A stretch of DNA of 64,000 bases from Bacteroidetes bacterium GWB2_32_14 (GTDB lineage Bacteria; Bacteroidota; Bacteroidia; Bacteroidales; UBA12077). Below are positions 17,656-27,426 of this stretch, piece after piece; the first letter of the stretch is position 1; each line of letters opens with the position of its first letter. The notes beneath the pieces are model-generated. The model did no database searches and was not told the origin of the DNA. It saw nothing but the letters and a program-made list of their open reading frames with translations. A program made the position numbers and the translations under genes. The stretch covers positions 46,121 through 110,120 of the forward strand of contig MENK01000022.1 of NCBI GenBank assembly GCA_001768235.1. Reading direction: 5' to 3'.

Positions 17656-18684
17656 ATGAAAATGAAAAACCTCTTTTTTACATTCTCAATTCATGTTATA
17701 GCCTGGGGGTTGCTATTAATGATTCCCTTTTTTTCCACTTATCAGGTTATTAAATCTTTCGCCCCAACAGATACTATTTCATTAGTCCCGATTGTTATTT
17801 TGGGCCTTTTTCTTATTGTTATTTTTTATTTCAATTATTTTGTTCTGATTCCCAAATTCCTCTTATTAAAAAAGTACCTGTTATACGTAATTATGCTTGT
17901 ATTAAGCATTGTAATAGCTTTTATTTTGTCAGGTGTATTTTTAAATTTATTTGATTTTAATCCGGATAATATGGTAAACATTAATCCTGTACTAATAAAA
18001 ATAGAACCTATTATGAGAGCTAATACTTTTTTAATGCTGATTATTTCAATTTTAGCATCCATCTCATTAACCATTAACAATCATCTCCGGCAAGTGGAAA
18101 AAGAAAAATTAGTTGCCCAGATTTCTTCTTTAAAATTCCAAATCAACCCGCACTTTTTATTTAATACCTTAAATAATATTTATGCTACTGCAATTGATAC
18201 ATCACCACAAACTGCGGATATGGTTGATAAGCTCTCTGAAATGATGCGTTACACCATGAAAGAAACTCAAAATGATTTTGTGCCCTTAGAAGAAGAAATT
18301 AATTACCTTAACAACTTTATTGAACTGCAAAAGTTGAGATTAGAAAGTAAAATAAAATTTGATTATACTGTTGAAGGGGAGTTTTCCGAATTGCAGATTG
18401 CCCCCATGTTGCTTATCCCATTTGTTGAGAATGCATTCAAGCATGGTGTGAATTCAGAACAAGACAGTAACATCAGAATAAGTATTAAAGCAAACGAATC
18501 GGAATTGCATTTTTTAGTTGCAAACAATAAAGTTAAAACTCAGCCCGATACAAGCGAACATAACGGACTAGGTATTAAAAACACGAAACATCGTTTAAGT
18601 TTGATATATCCTTCCAAACATTTATTGACAATCAAAGAAACTGAAAATGATTTTATTGTATCACTTCATATCAATTTACTATGA
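17656..18684 (+). CDS. LytS-type sensor histidine kinase (second system)
   Basis: The 342-residue protein has four predicted membrane helices (residues 1-140) and a cytoplasmic His_kinase domain. The phosphoacceptor is probably His166 in FQINPHFLFNTLNNIYATA; the N-box LLIPFVENAFKHGV and the glycine-rich NGLGIKNTKHRL are visible. Two possible starts are 6 bp apart (MKMK); the first is used. Its stop overlaps the regulator start by 4 bp (ATGA). An RND efflux operon follows the regulator, so the pair may control envelope or efflux functions; this is inference from position. Confidence 0.93.
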   Translation: MKMKNLFFTFSIHVIAWGLLLMIPFFSTYQVIKSFAPTDTISLVPIVILGLFLIVIFYFNYFVLIPKFLLLKKYLLYVIMLVLSIVIAFILSGVFLNLFDFNPDNMVNINPVLIKIEPIMRANTFLMLIISILASISLTINNHLRQVEKEKLVAQISSLKFQINPHFLFNTLNNIYATAIDTSPQTADMVDKLSEMMRYTMKETQNDFVPLEEEINYLNNFIELQKLRLESKIKFDYTVEGEFSELQIAPMLLIPFVENAFKHGVNSEQDSNIRISIKANESELHFLVANNKVKTQPDTSEHNGLGIKNTKHRLSLIYPSKHLLTIKETENDFIVSLHINLL

Positions 18685-19373
18685 TTACTGCTATAGCAAT
18701 AGATGATGAGCCTCTGGCTTTAAAGGTAATTGATTCCCATTGCGAAAAAACGGATTTTATCAATCTGCAAAAAACATTTACACATCCTACTGAAGCATTA
18801 AAGTATTTACGGAAATATCCTGTAGATTTATTATTTGTAGATATACAAATGCCATCAATGAATGGAATCGGCCTGGTAAAAGCCATTCGGCAAAATACCA
18901 TGATAATTTTTACAACAGCATTCAGCGAATACGCCGTGGTGAGTTACGAACTTAATGCTATAGATTATTTGTTAAAACCCATCAACTTTAAACGATTCAG
19001 CCAGGCTGTAAACAAAGCCAGTGAGTATTATAATTACATGAACAAACAAAATCATTCAGAAGATAAACATATTTTTATTCGTGCAGATTATAGTTTGGTG
19101 AAAATTCCTATGGCTGACATTTTATATATAGAAGGATTAGCTGATTACCTGAAAATATTTATTAAAGACAGGCAAACAGTTGTGGCACGGATGACAATGA
19201 ATGATATGGTGCAGAAATTACCTGTAAAAGATTTTATTCGTGTTCACCGAAGTTTTATTTTACCCTTTAAACGAATAGAATCTGTTCGCTCAAATTCAAT
19301 TACTATTCCTGAAAAGGAAATCCCTATTGGCAAAACCTATAGTAAAGATTTTAATAGCAGATACAGACAATAA
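18681..19373 (+). CDS. LytTR-family response regulator (second system)
   Basis: The 230-residue protein has a receiver domain (acidic pair in AIDDEPLAL, phosphoacceptor Asp54 in LFVDIQMPSMNG, TTAFSEYA and YLLKPINF switch motifs) and a LytTR DNA-binding domain (about 130-230, with DILYIEGLADYLKIF and FIRVHRSFILPFKRIESV). It is translationally coupled to the preceding kinase. The next gene, a TolC-family protein, starts 110 bp further on; no good LytTR box was found in that gap (the best, ACGGTTCAT, misses one position). Confidence 0.94.
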   Translation: MITAIAIDDEPLALKVIDSHCEKTDFINLQKTFTHPTEALKYLRKYPVDLLFVDIQMPSMNGIGLVKAIRQNTMIIFTTAFSEYAVVSYELNAIDYLLKPINFKRFSQAVNKASEYYNYMNKQNHSEDKHIFIRADYSLVKIPMADILYIEGLADYLKIFIKDRQTVVARMTMNDMVQKLPVKDFIRVHRSFILPFKRIESVRSNSITIPEKEIPIGKTYSKDFNSRYRQ

Positions 19374-19483
19374 TATCCCATCAACGGTTCATTCTTCGCT
19401 AATCTATACCCCTTCATCTCAATAATTTTTCAGTCCATTATTTTGATTTCATATTTGTATCGTTATTATAAACTAATGATACA

Positions 19484-20848
19484 ATGAGAAGAACATTGAA
19501 ATTTAAAGAAATAACATTTCTAACCTTATTCTTTGCAATAAGCAGCTTTTATCTGCATGCTCAGAAGCCACTAACACTCAAAGAGTGTATCAATTATTCA
19601 AACACAAATAACAGCAACATAAAAATTGCAGGTTATGATGTTACCATTAGCCAAAAGAAAGTGAACGAGCAAATTGGAACAATGCTTCCCCAGATAGATG
19701 CTTCCGGGACATATACCGATAACCTGAAGTTGGGCACTACAGTACTTCCTGGTGAATTAATGGGACAACCCGGAACCCAGGTTCCGGTAACAATGGGTAC
19801 AAAGCATAATTTATCGGGTAGTGTGCAGCTAACCCAAAAAATCTTTGATCCTACCTTTGGAATAGCATTAAATGCAGCAAAAATAAGCAAGCAGCTATCG
19901 GAGCAAACATTAAAGAAGACTTCAGAGCAGACAGCTTATAACATCAGCGTAACATATTACCAAACATTAGTAATAGAGAAGCAAATGAATTCGCTACGAG
20001 CCACACTTGCTGCATCAGAAAAATTATTGGAATCTGCCGGGTTAAAACATAAAAATGGGATGGCTAAGAAAGTTGATGTTGACAAAATCCGTGTGAGTTA
20101 TAACAATATCAAATCTCAATTGCAACAAAGCGAACTCAGCTACAACCAATCGCTGAATACACTAAAATATCAAATGGGCATGCCCGTGGATAGTTCTATT
20201 GTATTGTCGGATACTGTTCTTGACATCAATTTTCAGACCATAGAAGTACAACCAGATAGCTTTTCAGTTGATAACCACATTGATTATCAATTACAGAAAA
20301 CCAACCTTAGTGTTTACAAAATGGATAAGAAACGCAACGTGGCAGGATATTTACCTTCACTTTCATTTAATGCAAACTATGGATATAGTGCTATGCGCGA
20401 CGAATTTGACTTCACTAAATCAGGAGGAAATTGGTATCCAAGTTCAAGCATCGGTATTACACTCAAAGTTCCCATTTTTGACGGTTTGCAACGCAACGCG
20501 AAAATTTCACAATCAAAACTGAATATTGAAAAAAGCATGGAAAGTATTCGGCTTACCGAGCAGTCAATCAAGGTTGAGCTTTCCAATAGCGAAATCCAAT
20601 ATCGCAATGCTGTTGATAACATCCGTAACGAAAAAGACAATCTTGATTTAGCGGAAAATGTATATAAAAACACCCAGCTTGAATATCAGCAAGGTGCAGG
20701 TTCCTCACTCGATTTGGTTCAGGCTGAAAGCTCCTACCGTGAAAGTCTTAACAACTACTATAACAAATTGCTAAATCTTTATATCGCCAAGATAAATCTC
20801 GAACAATCAAAAGGAACCTTAATGAATTATATAAATAATTTAAACTAA
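19484..20848 (+). CDS. TolC-family outer membrane efflux protein
   Basis: The 454-residue protein has a signal peptide (through LHAQ at about residue 26) and the two-fold OEP repeat of TolC proteins, with long helices (KPLTLKECINYSNTNNSN, KSQLQQSELSYNQSLNTLKYQMG, LDLVQAESSYRESLNNYYNKLLNLYIAK). It would form the trimeric outer-membrane and periplasmic channel for the RND pump encoded just downstream. Length and order are those of a standard tolC-MFP-RND operon of Bacteroidota. Confidence 0.93.
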   Translation: MRRTLKFKEITFLTLFFAISSFYLHAQKPLTLKECINYSNTNNSNIKIAGYDVTISQKKVNEQIGTMLPQIDASGTYTDNLKLGTTVLPGELMGQPGTQVPVTMGTKHNLSGSVQLTQKIFDPTFGIALNAAKISKQLSEQTLKKTSEQTAYNISVTYYQTLVIEKQMNSLRATLAASEKLLESAGLKHKNGMAKKVDVDKIRVSYNNIKSQLQQSELSYNQSLNTLKYQMGMPVDSSIVLSDTVLDINFQTIEVQPDSFSVDNHIDYQLQKTNLSVYKMDKKRNVAGYLPSLSFNANYGYSAMRDEFDFTKSGGNWYPSSSIGITLKVPIFDGLQRNAKISQSKLNIEKSMESIRLTEQSIKVELSNSEIQYRNAVDNIRNEKDNLDLAENVYKNTQLEYQQGAGSSLDLVQAESSYRESLNNYYNKLLNLYIAKINLEQSKGTLMNYINNLN

Positions 20849-20868
20849 ACTATAGTCATGAAACCTTC

Positions 20869-21000
20869 ATGCTTGAAGAGTTCAAATTCAAAGGAACAAG
20901 CACAAAAGGGCATGAATATATCCTCTATGGAACAAAGTCACAGCATGAAAGTTCGCCGGAGGGGTTTGTGGAAAAAATTGCGGGAGAGACCGGCAACTGA
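20869..21000 (+). CDS. Possible 43-residue ORF in the tolC-MFP gap
   Basis: An ATG at 20869 opens a 43-residue frame (starting MLEEFKFKGTSTKG, ending FVEKIAGETGN). Its residue composition looks protein-like, but an overlapping 56-codon frame starts at 20858 and there is no comparative evidence for either. No family is recognised. It may be a remnant of a larger gene or a genuine small peptide of the efflux operon. Confidence 0.25.
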   Translation: MLEEFKFKGTSTKGHEYILYGTKSQHESSPEGFVEKIAGETGN

Positions 21001-21065
21001 AAAAATAAAAACCTATGCAAGTTGTAAATAGAAGAAAATTAATAGTATAACTAAAATATATTCTC

Positions 21066-22118
21066 ATGAAAAAAATAATTATCATAGTTGTTGCTTTAGC
21101 AATATTGGCGCTTATTATTTTTAGGCTGTCAACCAATTATAAAAAAATAAATGCAAGCAAAGATGTAAGTACCGATTTGGCTTATGTTTCTGTAAATGTT
21201 TTTCCTGTTTCGAAAATGACAATAAGCGACAGCCTTCAACTAACAGGTTATACAGAGGCACATTCAGAAATAGATATTGCTGCTGAAGCACAGGGAACAA
21301 TTACTTCATTGAATGCTGCACTTGGACAGGAAAAATCAAAAGGGAGCATTATAGCAACCATTGATGATAAACTAAAAAAACTTGCTGTTCAAACAGCCGG
21401 CATCAGTGTTGCAAAACTTAAAAAAGATTTGGAAAGGTACAATAACCTTTATAAAGGAGGTACTGTAACAGAACAGCAATTAAATGATGCTCAGAATCTG
21501 TATGATAATGCTGAAATCCAATTGGAACAAGCTGAAAAACAACTTTCCTATGCTACAATAAAATCGCCGATAAGCGGCGTTATTACCAGGAAACAGGTTG
21601 AAGAAGGCGAATACATAAATATTGGAAGCCCTATCGTTACAATCGTTGATATTTCCAGGCTTAAAATCAAATTAAATGTTTCCGAAGCCAATGTCTATCA
21701 ACTTAAATTGAATGATAAAGCAACTATTACAACCGATATATATCCTGAAGTAACATTTGAAGGGAATATCAGTTTTATTAGTTCTCAGGGTGACGATTCG
21801 CACAACTATCCTGTTGAGATTGGAATTCCTAATAATTCAAAAAATCCTTTAAAATCAGGAACCTTTGTAAAGGTAATGATCAAGCTTCCTGTTGCATCGG
21901 AAACATTGTACATTCCACGCGAATCTCTTTTAGGAAGCATAACAGATGCAGAGGTTTATGTTGCCGAAAACAACAAGGCGATACTTAAAAAGATTGTTGT
22001 TGGAAACGGGAATGATAAATATATAAAAGTTATCTCCGGCTTAAAGGAAGGCGAAGAAGTAATCGTAAACGGACAGATAAACCTTTCCGATAATAAAGCA
22101 ATTAAAATTGTAAATTAA
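21066..22118 (+). CDS. RND efflux periplasmic adaptor (HlyD/AcrA-type membrane fusion protein)
   Basis: The 350-residue protein has one N-terminal membrane anchor (KKIIIIVVALAILALIIF) and the layered MFP architecture: split lipoyl domain (EIDIAAEAQGTITSLNAALGQ and IKSPISGVITRKQVEEGEYI), a short alpha-hairpin (GISVAKLKKDLERYNNLYKGG...QLEQAEKQL), a beta-barrel and a membrane-proximal domain ending VVVGNG...GLKEGEEVIVNGQ. It should link the RND pump to TolC in the periplasm. The gap to the RND gene is 12 bp. Confidence 0.93.
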   Translation: MKKIIIIVVALAILALIIFRLSTNYKKINASKDVSTDLAYVSVNVFPVSKMTISDSLQLTGYTEAHSEIDIAAEAQGTITSLNAALGQEKSKGSIIATIDDKLKKLAVQTAGISVAKLKKDLERYNNLYKGGTVTEQQLNDAQNLYDNAEIQLEQAEKQLSYATIKSPISGVITRKQVEEGEYINIGSPIVTIVDISRLKIKLNVSEANVYQLKLNDKATITTDIYPEVTFEGNISFISSQGDDSHNYPVEIGIPNNSKNPLKSGTFVKVMIKLPVASETLYIPRESLLGSITDAEVYVAENNKAILKKIVVGNGNDKYIKVISGLKEGEEVIVNGQINLSDNKAIKIVN

Positions 22119-22130
22119 AAATCAATAATT

Positions 22131-25100
22131 ATGTCAATCACAGAAATTGCAATAAAACGCCCCACACTGGTAGTAGTAGTTTTTTCGGTTTTAGCAATTC
22201 TTGGAATATCATGCTATAGCTTATTAAACTATGAGTTAATCCCTAAACTTAATTTTCCTGCAATTAGTATAGTAACTGTTTACCCTGGTGCATCGGCAAA
22301 TGAGGTAGAAAGTTCTGTTTCCAAAAAACTGGAAGATGCCCTTTCATCCTTAGAGAATGTTAAAAGCATGCAAACAACTTCACAGGAGGGACTATCCTCT
22401 ATTACTATCGAGTTGGAATCGAATGCTGACGCTAATTTAGCCGTACAGGATGCCCAGCGTAAAATCAATGCAATGGTGGCAAATCTTCCAACCGGTGTGA
22501 AATCGCCATCCATTAACAAATTCTCTTCCGATGAAATGCCGGTAATGAAACTTGGCGTAACGGCCAAGATAGCTCCGGAAAAATTGTATTTGCTAACGGA
22601 TAACCAGATTAAATCCCAGCTTTCAAAACTTAATGGCGTAGGACAGGTTTCGCTGGTAGGCGGAAATGAACGGGAAATCAGAATTAATGTCAATAAAAAT
22701 AAGCTCGATGCTTACAAAATTACAATCAGCCAGATATACCAGGCAATTTATAATGCAAATATTGAAATGCCTACCGGTAAAATTGAAAGCGATGTTAAAC
22801 AATATACAGTAAGGTTATTAGGAAAGGTAAAATCTTTAGATGAGTTGCGTAACATAACGGTTTCAAGAACAATCTCCGGCAGCAGCATTAAATTATCAGA
22901 TATTGCCGAAGTTATTGATGGCAATGCTGAACAATCTAATTTAAATAAAATTAACGGTAAAAATTCAATAGGTATAATTATTCAGAAACAATCGGATGCC
23001 AATTCAGTTGACGTTTGCAAACGGGTAAAAGAGCAATTGAAATTGATGGAAAATCAATATGCTAATGAACAACTAAAATTTGATATTGCATCCGACAATT
23101 CTACATACACTTTAGCATCTGCTAATGCAGTTATGAAAGATTTGATGTTTGCCATACTGCTTGTTGCAATAGTTATGTTTATTTTCTTACATAGTGTCCG
23201 AAATTCTTTGATAATATTAGTTTCTATTCCAGCCTCAATCATTTCGGTTTTTATCGCTATGTACATTTTTGATTTTTCGCTCAATTTGCTCACATTAATG
23301 GCGCTCACCCTTGTAATTGGTATTCTGGTGGACGATTCCATAGTTGTTCTTGAAAACATTTCCCGTCATTTGGCGATGGGAAAAGATAAGCGCACAGCAG
23401 CACTTGATGGCCGAAATGAGATTAGTTTCACAGCAGTGGCTATTACTATGGTAGATATATGCGTTTTTCTACCGTTATCTTTGGTATCAGGTATGATAGG
23501 TGGTATGCTAAAGGAATTCTCATTGGTTATTATATTTTCAACACTCATGAGCCTGATAGTTTCCTTTACTCTCACTCCTTTATTGGCTTCCCGCTTTGGT
23601 AAAATACAGGATATTACAAAAAAATCCATAATCGGTGCTTTTTCCAGATGGGTTGAAACTAATTATAAAAACCTTGTAACCTATTATGAAAGGATTCTGC
23701 ATTGGAGTCTGAATCACCGCAAAACAGTGTATGTAACAGTAACTGTGTTAATCGGAATATCAGTTTCTCTGGTTGGTACCGGACTAATAGGTACCGCATT
23801 TATGAACGAAAGCGATCAGGGCGAATTTATTGTTAAGCTTGAAGGCGAACCCCAAAATACCATATATCAAACAACACAGCTAACTCAAAAAGTAGAGAAT
23901 CTTTTGCTAAAAAAACCAGAAGTAGTTAAAGTTTTTTCGAACATCGGGTATTCAAGTTCCGATATGGGAACAGGCAGCAATGAAAAAAATAAAAGCGAAA
24001 TAACCGTAAATCTTGTACCAAAAGGTCAACGGTCTATTTCAGTCAGTGAATTTGCTGCAATGATAAAAAAAGAAGTCCAGGAGATACCCGGGTTAAAAGT
24101 TAGTGCAACCCCTTCATCCATGATGGGAACCGCTGATGATGCACCTATACAGGTACTATTACGGGGTTCGGATATAAATAAACTCTTTGAAGTTGGCGAT
24201 AGTGTAATGAAAGTCATTAAACAAATACCCGGAACAAATGATGTGAAATTGTCAATTGACAAAAGCAAGCCTGAGCTGCAAATTAAACCCGATAGGGAAA
24301 AGATGGAACAATTAGGGCTTAATATACAACAGGTTGGAAGTACACTAAACCTTGCGTTAGCCGGAAATACAGACCTGAAATATTCTGAAGGTGATGATGA
24401 TTTTGATATCAACGTCCAGTTCGACCAATTCAACCGTCAAAAAATCGACGATGTAGGTTCTCTCACATTTATAAATAATCAGGGTAAAGTTGTAGAATTA
24501 AAAAACTTTGCAGCCATTACTCAGTCATTGGGGCCTAATAAACTTGAACGGTACGACCGAATATCTTCACTTACTGTAAAATGTTCGGTTTTTGGCCGTC
24601 CAGTAGGAACAGTAGGAGATGAAATAAAAACTGCGATAAAAGAAAAAGTTCATTCCCCTGAAGTTACTATTGACTACAAAGGTCAGATGGAAAGACAATC
24701 CGAAGCATTCAGTAGTTTATTTTTAGCGATTGCTGCTGCCCTGATTTTTGTATATCTGTTGATGGTTGCCCTGTACAATTCATACCTGTATCCATTTGTT
24801 GTAATGTTCGCGATACCCGTAGCAGTAATTGGAGCTTTATTTGCATTAGCGCTTACAGGCGAATCACTTACAATTTATTCAATGATTGGAATGATCATGC
24901 TGCTTGGGCTTGTTACCAAAAACGCTATTTTGATTGTTGATTTTACCAATAAACTCAGGGATGAAGGTCGAACGGTCAGAAAAGCATTAATAGAAGCAGG
25001 TAAAGAAAGGTTGAGGCCTATTCTTATGACAACATTTTCAATGATTTTCGGTATGCTCCCCATTGCTCTTGCTTCCGGAGCTAGCGCCGAAAGTAAAAAC

Positions 25101-25259
25101 GGGCTTGCATGGGTCATTATTGGCGGGCTGACAAGTTCATTAATTTTTACATTAGTTCTGGTACCGGCTGTTTATACGACGATGGAGAATTATAAAGAAA
25201 AGTTCAATAGAATATTTTCACGAAAGAATCAAACAATTGCTATAGAAAATCATGAATAA
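22131..25259 (+). CDS. RND (AcrB/MMPL-type HAE) efflux permease
   Basis: The 1042-residue protein is a full-length hydrophobe/amphiphile efflux RND pump with two homologous halves of six membrane helices. Landmarks are the N-terminal IKRPTLVVVVFSVLAILG, a PN1 porter region (IVTVYPGASANEVESSV), the TM4 proton-relay aspartates in LVIGILVDDSIVVLEN, and the second-half motif GLVTKNAILIVDFTNKLRDEG. It would export drugs, bile-like amphiphiles or lipids using the proton gradient together with the two upstream partners. Substrate specificity is not readable. Confidence 0.95.
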   Translation: MSITEIAIKRPTLVVVVFSVLAILGISCYSLLNYELIPKLNFPAISIVTVYPGASANEVESSVSKKLEDALSSLENVKSMQTTSQEGLSSITIELESNADANLAVQDAQRKINAMVANLPTGVKSPSINKFSSDEMPVMKLGVTAKIAPEKLYLLTDNQIKSQLSKLNGVGQVSLVGGNEREIRINVNKNKLDAYKITISQIYQAIYNANIEMPTGKIESDVKQYTVRLLGKVKSLDELRNITVSRTISGSSIKLSDIAEVIDGNAEQSNLNKINGKNSIGIIIQKQSDANSVDVCKRVKEQLKLMENQYANEQLKFDIASDNSTYTLASANAVMKDLMFAILLVAIVMFIFLHSVRNSLIILVSIPASIISVFIAMYIFDFSLNLLTLMALTLVIGILVDDSIVVLENISRHLAMGKDKRTAALDGRNEISFTAVAITMVDICVFLPLSLVSGMIGGMLKEFSLVIIFSTLMSLIVSFTLTPLLASRFGKIQDITKKSIIGAFSRWVETNYKNLVTYYERILHWSLNHRKTVYVTVTVLIGISVSLVGTGLIGTAFMNESDQGEFIVKLEGEPQNTIYQTTQLTQKVENLLLKKPEVVKVFSNIGYSSSDMGTGSNEKNKSEITVNLVPKGQRSISVSEFAAMIKKEVQEIPGLKVSATPSSMMGTADDAPIQVLLRGSDINKLFEVGDSVMKVIKQIPGTNDVKLSIDKSKPELQIKPDREKMEQLGLNIQQVGSTLNLALAGNTDLKYSEGDDDFDINVQFDQFNRQKIDDVGSLTFINNQGKVVELKNFAAITQSLGPNKLERYDRISSLTVKCSVFGRPVGTVGDEIKTAIKEKVHSPEVTIDYKGQMERQSEAFSSLFLAIAAALIFVYLLMVALYNSYLYPFVVMFAIPVAVIGALFALALTGESLTIYSMIGMIMLLGLVTKNAILIVDFTNKLRDEGRTVRKALIEAGKERLRPILMTTFSMIFGMLPIALASGASAESKNGLAWVIIGGLTSSLIFTLVLVPAVYTTMENYKEKFNRIFSRKNQTIAIENHE

Positions 25260-25274
25260 AGTAATAAATATGCA

Positions 25275-25388
25275 ATGATAAAAAATAAAATTGGCGAAAA
25301 TACCGGTAAAATATGGACTGTTCTTGATGATGATCGGGAAATAAACCTTAAATCAACCGGTCTTGAATTTAGACGGATTAAAAAGTAA
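25275..25388 (+). pseudogene. N-terminal fragment resembling a winged-helix DUF2582 protein
   Basis: An ATG 15 bp after the RND gene opens a 37-residue frame with the phrase KIGENTGKIWTVL. This resembles the N-terminus of the roughly 70-residue winged-helix proteins (DUF2582 type) common in Bacteroidota. The second half of that domain is missing and the frame ends RRIKK, followed at once by a strong terminator. It is best read as a truncated copy, although expression as a short peptide from the efflux operon is possible. Confidence 0.4.
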
Positions 25389-25393
25389 AAATC

Positions 25394-25423
25394 AGGAAAA
25401 GGCTCAGTATTGAGCCTTTTCCT
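25394..25423 (+). terminator. Terminator of the RND operon
   Basis: A perfect 13-bp stem (AGGAAAAGGCTCA / TGAGCCTTTTCCT) with a GTAT loop ends the efflux operon. Confidence 0.85.
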
Positions 25424-25429
25424 TTAATA

Positions 25430-25949
25430 TTCAATGACTCCAAAAAAGAAAGCAGGTTACTTAGTGTGTTCCATCAAGTAGTATTTTCATCATTGCATAA
25501 AGAAAGCTGGCTATAGTTCCAAGTGTTTTAGATACTGCCGTTGGATTTCTCTTTACTTCCCCGCGTACAATTATTACTGCAAATAATGTTTTTACTACTG
25601 CTCAGGGAAGGATGCAACTGCGTAAGGAAACTTTCTATTTGTAACAAGTATTCTTATTTCCGCTACTATTTCATGGACAATTTAAGTGCATATAACTCCA
25701 ACCGCACAATGTCAAGCGTTTCAGCCCGCATAAAGATTTGTAACAGGGAATACAAACGCTATTTCGAAATCCGCCCCGTTGTAAAAAAACAGCCTTTTTT
25801 TATCTACAAAACGTTGAAGTTAACCCAGTAAATTATACTGTAAATCAAATCGTGAAAAAATAATTAAAACCTTTTTTAAAAATAACTGTATATAAAAAGG
25901 TTTGTACTTGTTATAAAAAAAATTAAAAGGTGTTGAAATTTCTATAAAA
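25430..25949. other. Debris-rich intergenic region before the cyclase gene
   Basis: About 520 bp without a convincing gene. On the minus strand, 25461-25598 holds a 45-codon open stretch with protein-like composition (VIIVRGEVKRNPTAVSKTLG, then SFLYAMMKILLDGTH) but no start, which may be the tail of a decayed gene. On the plus strand, 25733-25750 (AGATTTGTAACAGGGAAT) closely repeats 13963-13980 (AGATTTGTAACGGGGAAT) of the first accessory block, so part of this gap is probably repeat sequence. Confidence 0.4.
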
Positions 25950-27422
25950 ATGAATAAATTTACAGAAGCACTTACAATTTCTGAAAAAGAAAAAATTACT
26001 CAGGACATCGAAATGGATAAAGATCAAGAACAAAAACTTGTATTTAGAATTGCAGACCTCATAAGGGAAAATAAAAATTTATCGAATCAGTTAAAAGAAC
26101 TGACAGAGAATTTTCAAAAACTAAGTTTGAAAACTGAAAAATATGAAAATTTACTGGCATCACTCCCTCCCGATTTAATACCAAAAGAAATTGAAGCTCA
26201 AAAAACCCGTACCCAGCGCTTCGAAATGGCTACAGTATTGTATGCCGATATTCAGGGATTTAAGAAAATATCAGAACACTCGAAATCATCTGAAATAATT
26301 GATGAACTCGATCAAATATTCTTCCATTTTAATACCATCGTGGAGAAATATAAAATTGAAAAAATAAAAACTATTGGTGATGCATACATGTGCGCCGGAG
26401 GTGTTCCCGAGAAAAATATTACAAACCCTGTTGATGTTGTTTTGGCTGCATTAGAAATGCAGGATTATCTGAACGAACTAAAAAGAGAATACGAAAGCCA
26501 AAATAAAAATTTTTGGGATTTAAAAATGGGAATCCATACAGGCCCGGTAACTGCAACATTTACAGGCAGAAAAAAAATCTCGTACGAATTAAAAGGTGAT
26601 ACCGTTCATATAGCCACACGAATGGCTTCTGCAAGCGAAGAAGGCGAAATAAATATTTCAATAATGACCTACGAGCTTGTTAAACAATACTTTACATGCG
26701 ATTACAACGGAAAGATTCCCGTTAAGTATAAAGGTGACATGGAAATGTACTTCCTCAGAAGAATAAAGCCTGCATATTCATTGGAGCGCAAAACAGGAAA
26801 ACACCCTAATCAGATTTTCATGAACAAATACCTGCTACGGCAATTTACAGACTTGCAGGAGATTATTCTTGATAAACTTGAAAAAGAATTGCCATCACAT
26901 CTCTATTATCATAATTTTAAGCATACTATAGATGTAATAAACCAGGCAGAGTTAATTGGTTATGGTGAAGGAGTTGATGATGAATCTATCCTTTTATTAA
27001 AAACCGCGGCCTTATTACACGACGCGGGGCATATTGTTGGATACGACGAGCATGAATACAATGGAACACAAATTGCCCGTGAATTTTTACCCAAATACAA
27101 ATATACCCCTGAACAGATTGAAAAAATTTGTAAGCTGATTATGGCAACTAAATTGCCGCCTAAACCCGAAAATGTTCTTGAAAGCATTATGTGTGATTCA
27201 GACCTTGACTATTTAGGACGTAGCGATTTTATTCCTGTTTCAAATACCCTTTACAAGGAATTGAAAGAACAGAACAAGATTGGAACACTTAACGATTGGA
27301 ATAAACTTCAGGTTAAATTTTTATCTGTACACCAGTTTTTCACGAAAACCGCCCAGCAATTGCGCGAAGTAAACAAGCAAATGCAGATTGAACGGATAAA
27401 AAAATTAATTGAAGAAGATTAA
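25950..27422 (+). CDS. Class III nucleotidyl cyclase fused to an HD-type phosphohydrolase domain
   Basis: The 490-residue soluble protein has a coiled coil (about 30-75), a class III cyclase domain (about 88-275) and a PDE-like HD domain (about 300-480). Metal aspartates are Asp100 (LYADIQGF) and Asp144 (TIGDAYM). The purine-selecting positions carry Lys140 and Glu213, as in adenylate rather than guanylate cyclases. The transition-state arginine is Arg224, but the preceding asparagine position is His220 (GDTVHIATRM), which is atypical. The HD domain shows His321/His325, HD at 357-358 (LLHDAGH) and a late Asp (CDSDLD). One chain may therefore make a cyclic nucleotide and hydrolyse it or another phosphoester. 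It converges with siaC. Confidence 0.85.
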   Translation: MNKFTEALTISEKEKITQDIEMDKDQEQKLVFRIADLIRENKNLSNQLKELTENFQKLSLKTEKYENLLASLPPDLIPKEIEAQKTRTQRFEMATVLYADIQGFKKISEHSKSSEIIDELDQIFFHFNTIVEKYKIEKIKTIGDAYMCAGGVPEKNITNPVDVVLAALEMQDYLNELKREYESQNKNFWDLKMGIHTGPVTATFTGRKKISYELKGDTVHIATRMASASEEGEINISIMTYELVKQYFTCDYNGKIPVKYKGDMEMYFLRRIKPAYSLERKTGKHPNQIFMNKYLLRQFTDLQEIILDKLEKELPSHLYYHNFKHTIDVINQAELIGYGEGVDDESILLLKTAALLHDAGHIVGYDEHEYNGTQIAREFLPKYKYTPEQIEKICKLIMATKLPPKPENVLESIMCDSDLDYLGRSDFIPVSNTLYKELKEQNKIGTLNDWNKLQVKFLSVHQFFTKTAQQLREVNKQMQIERIKKLIEED

Positions 27423-27426
27423 ATTG

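Noticed and set aside
25541..25831. A 96-codon plus-strand frame in the gap before the cyclase gene
   Set aside because: Composition is not protein-like (Cys/Tyr/Leu runs), it overlaps a more protein-like minus-strand stretch and contains a word repeated at 13963, so it is probably chance.
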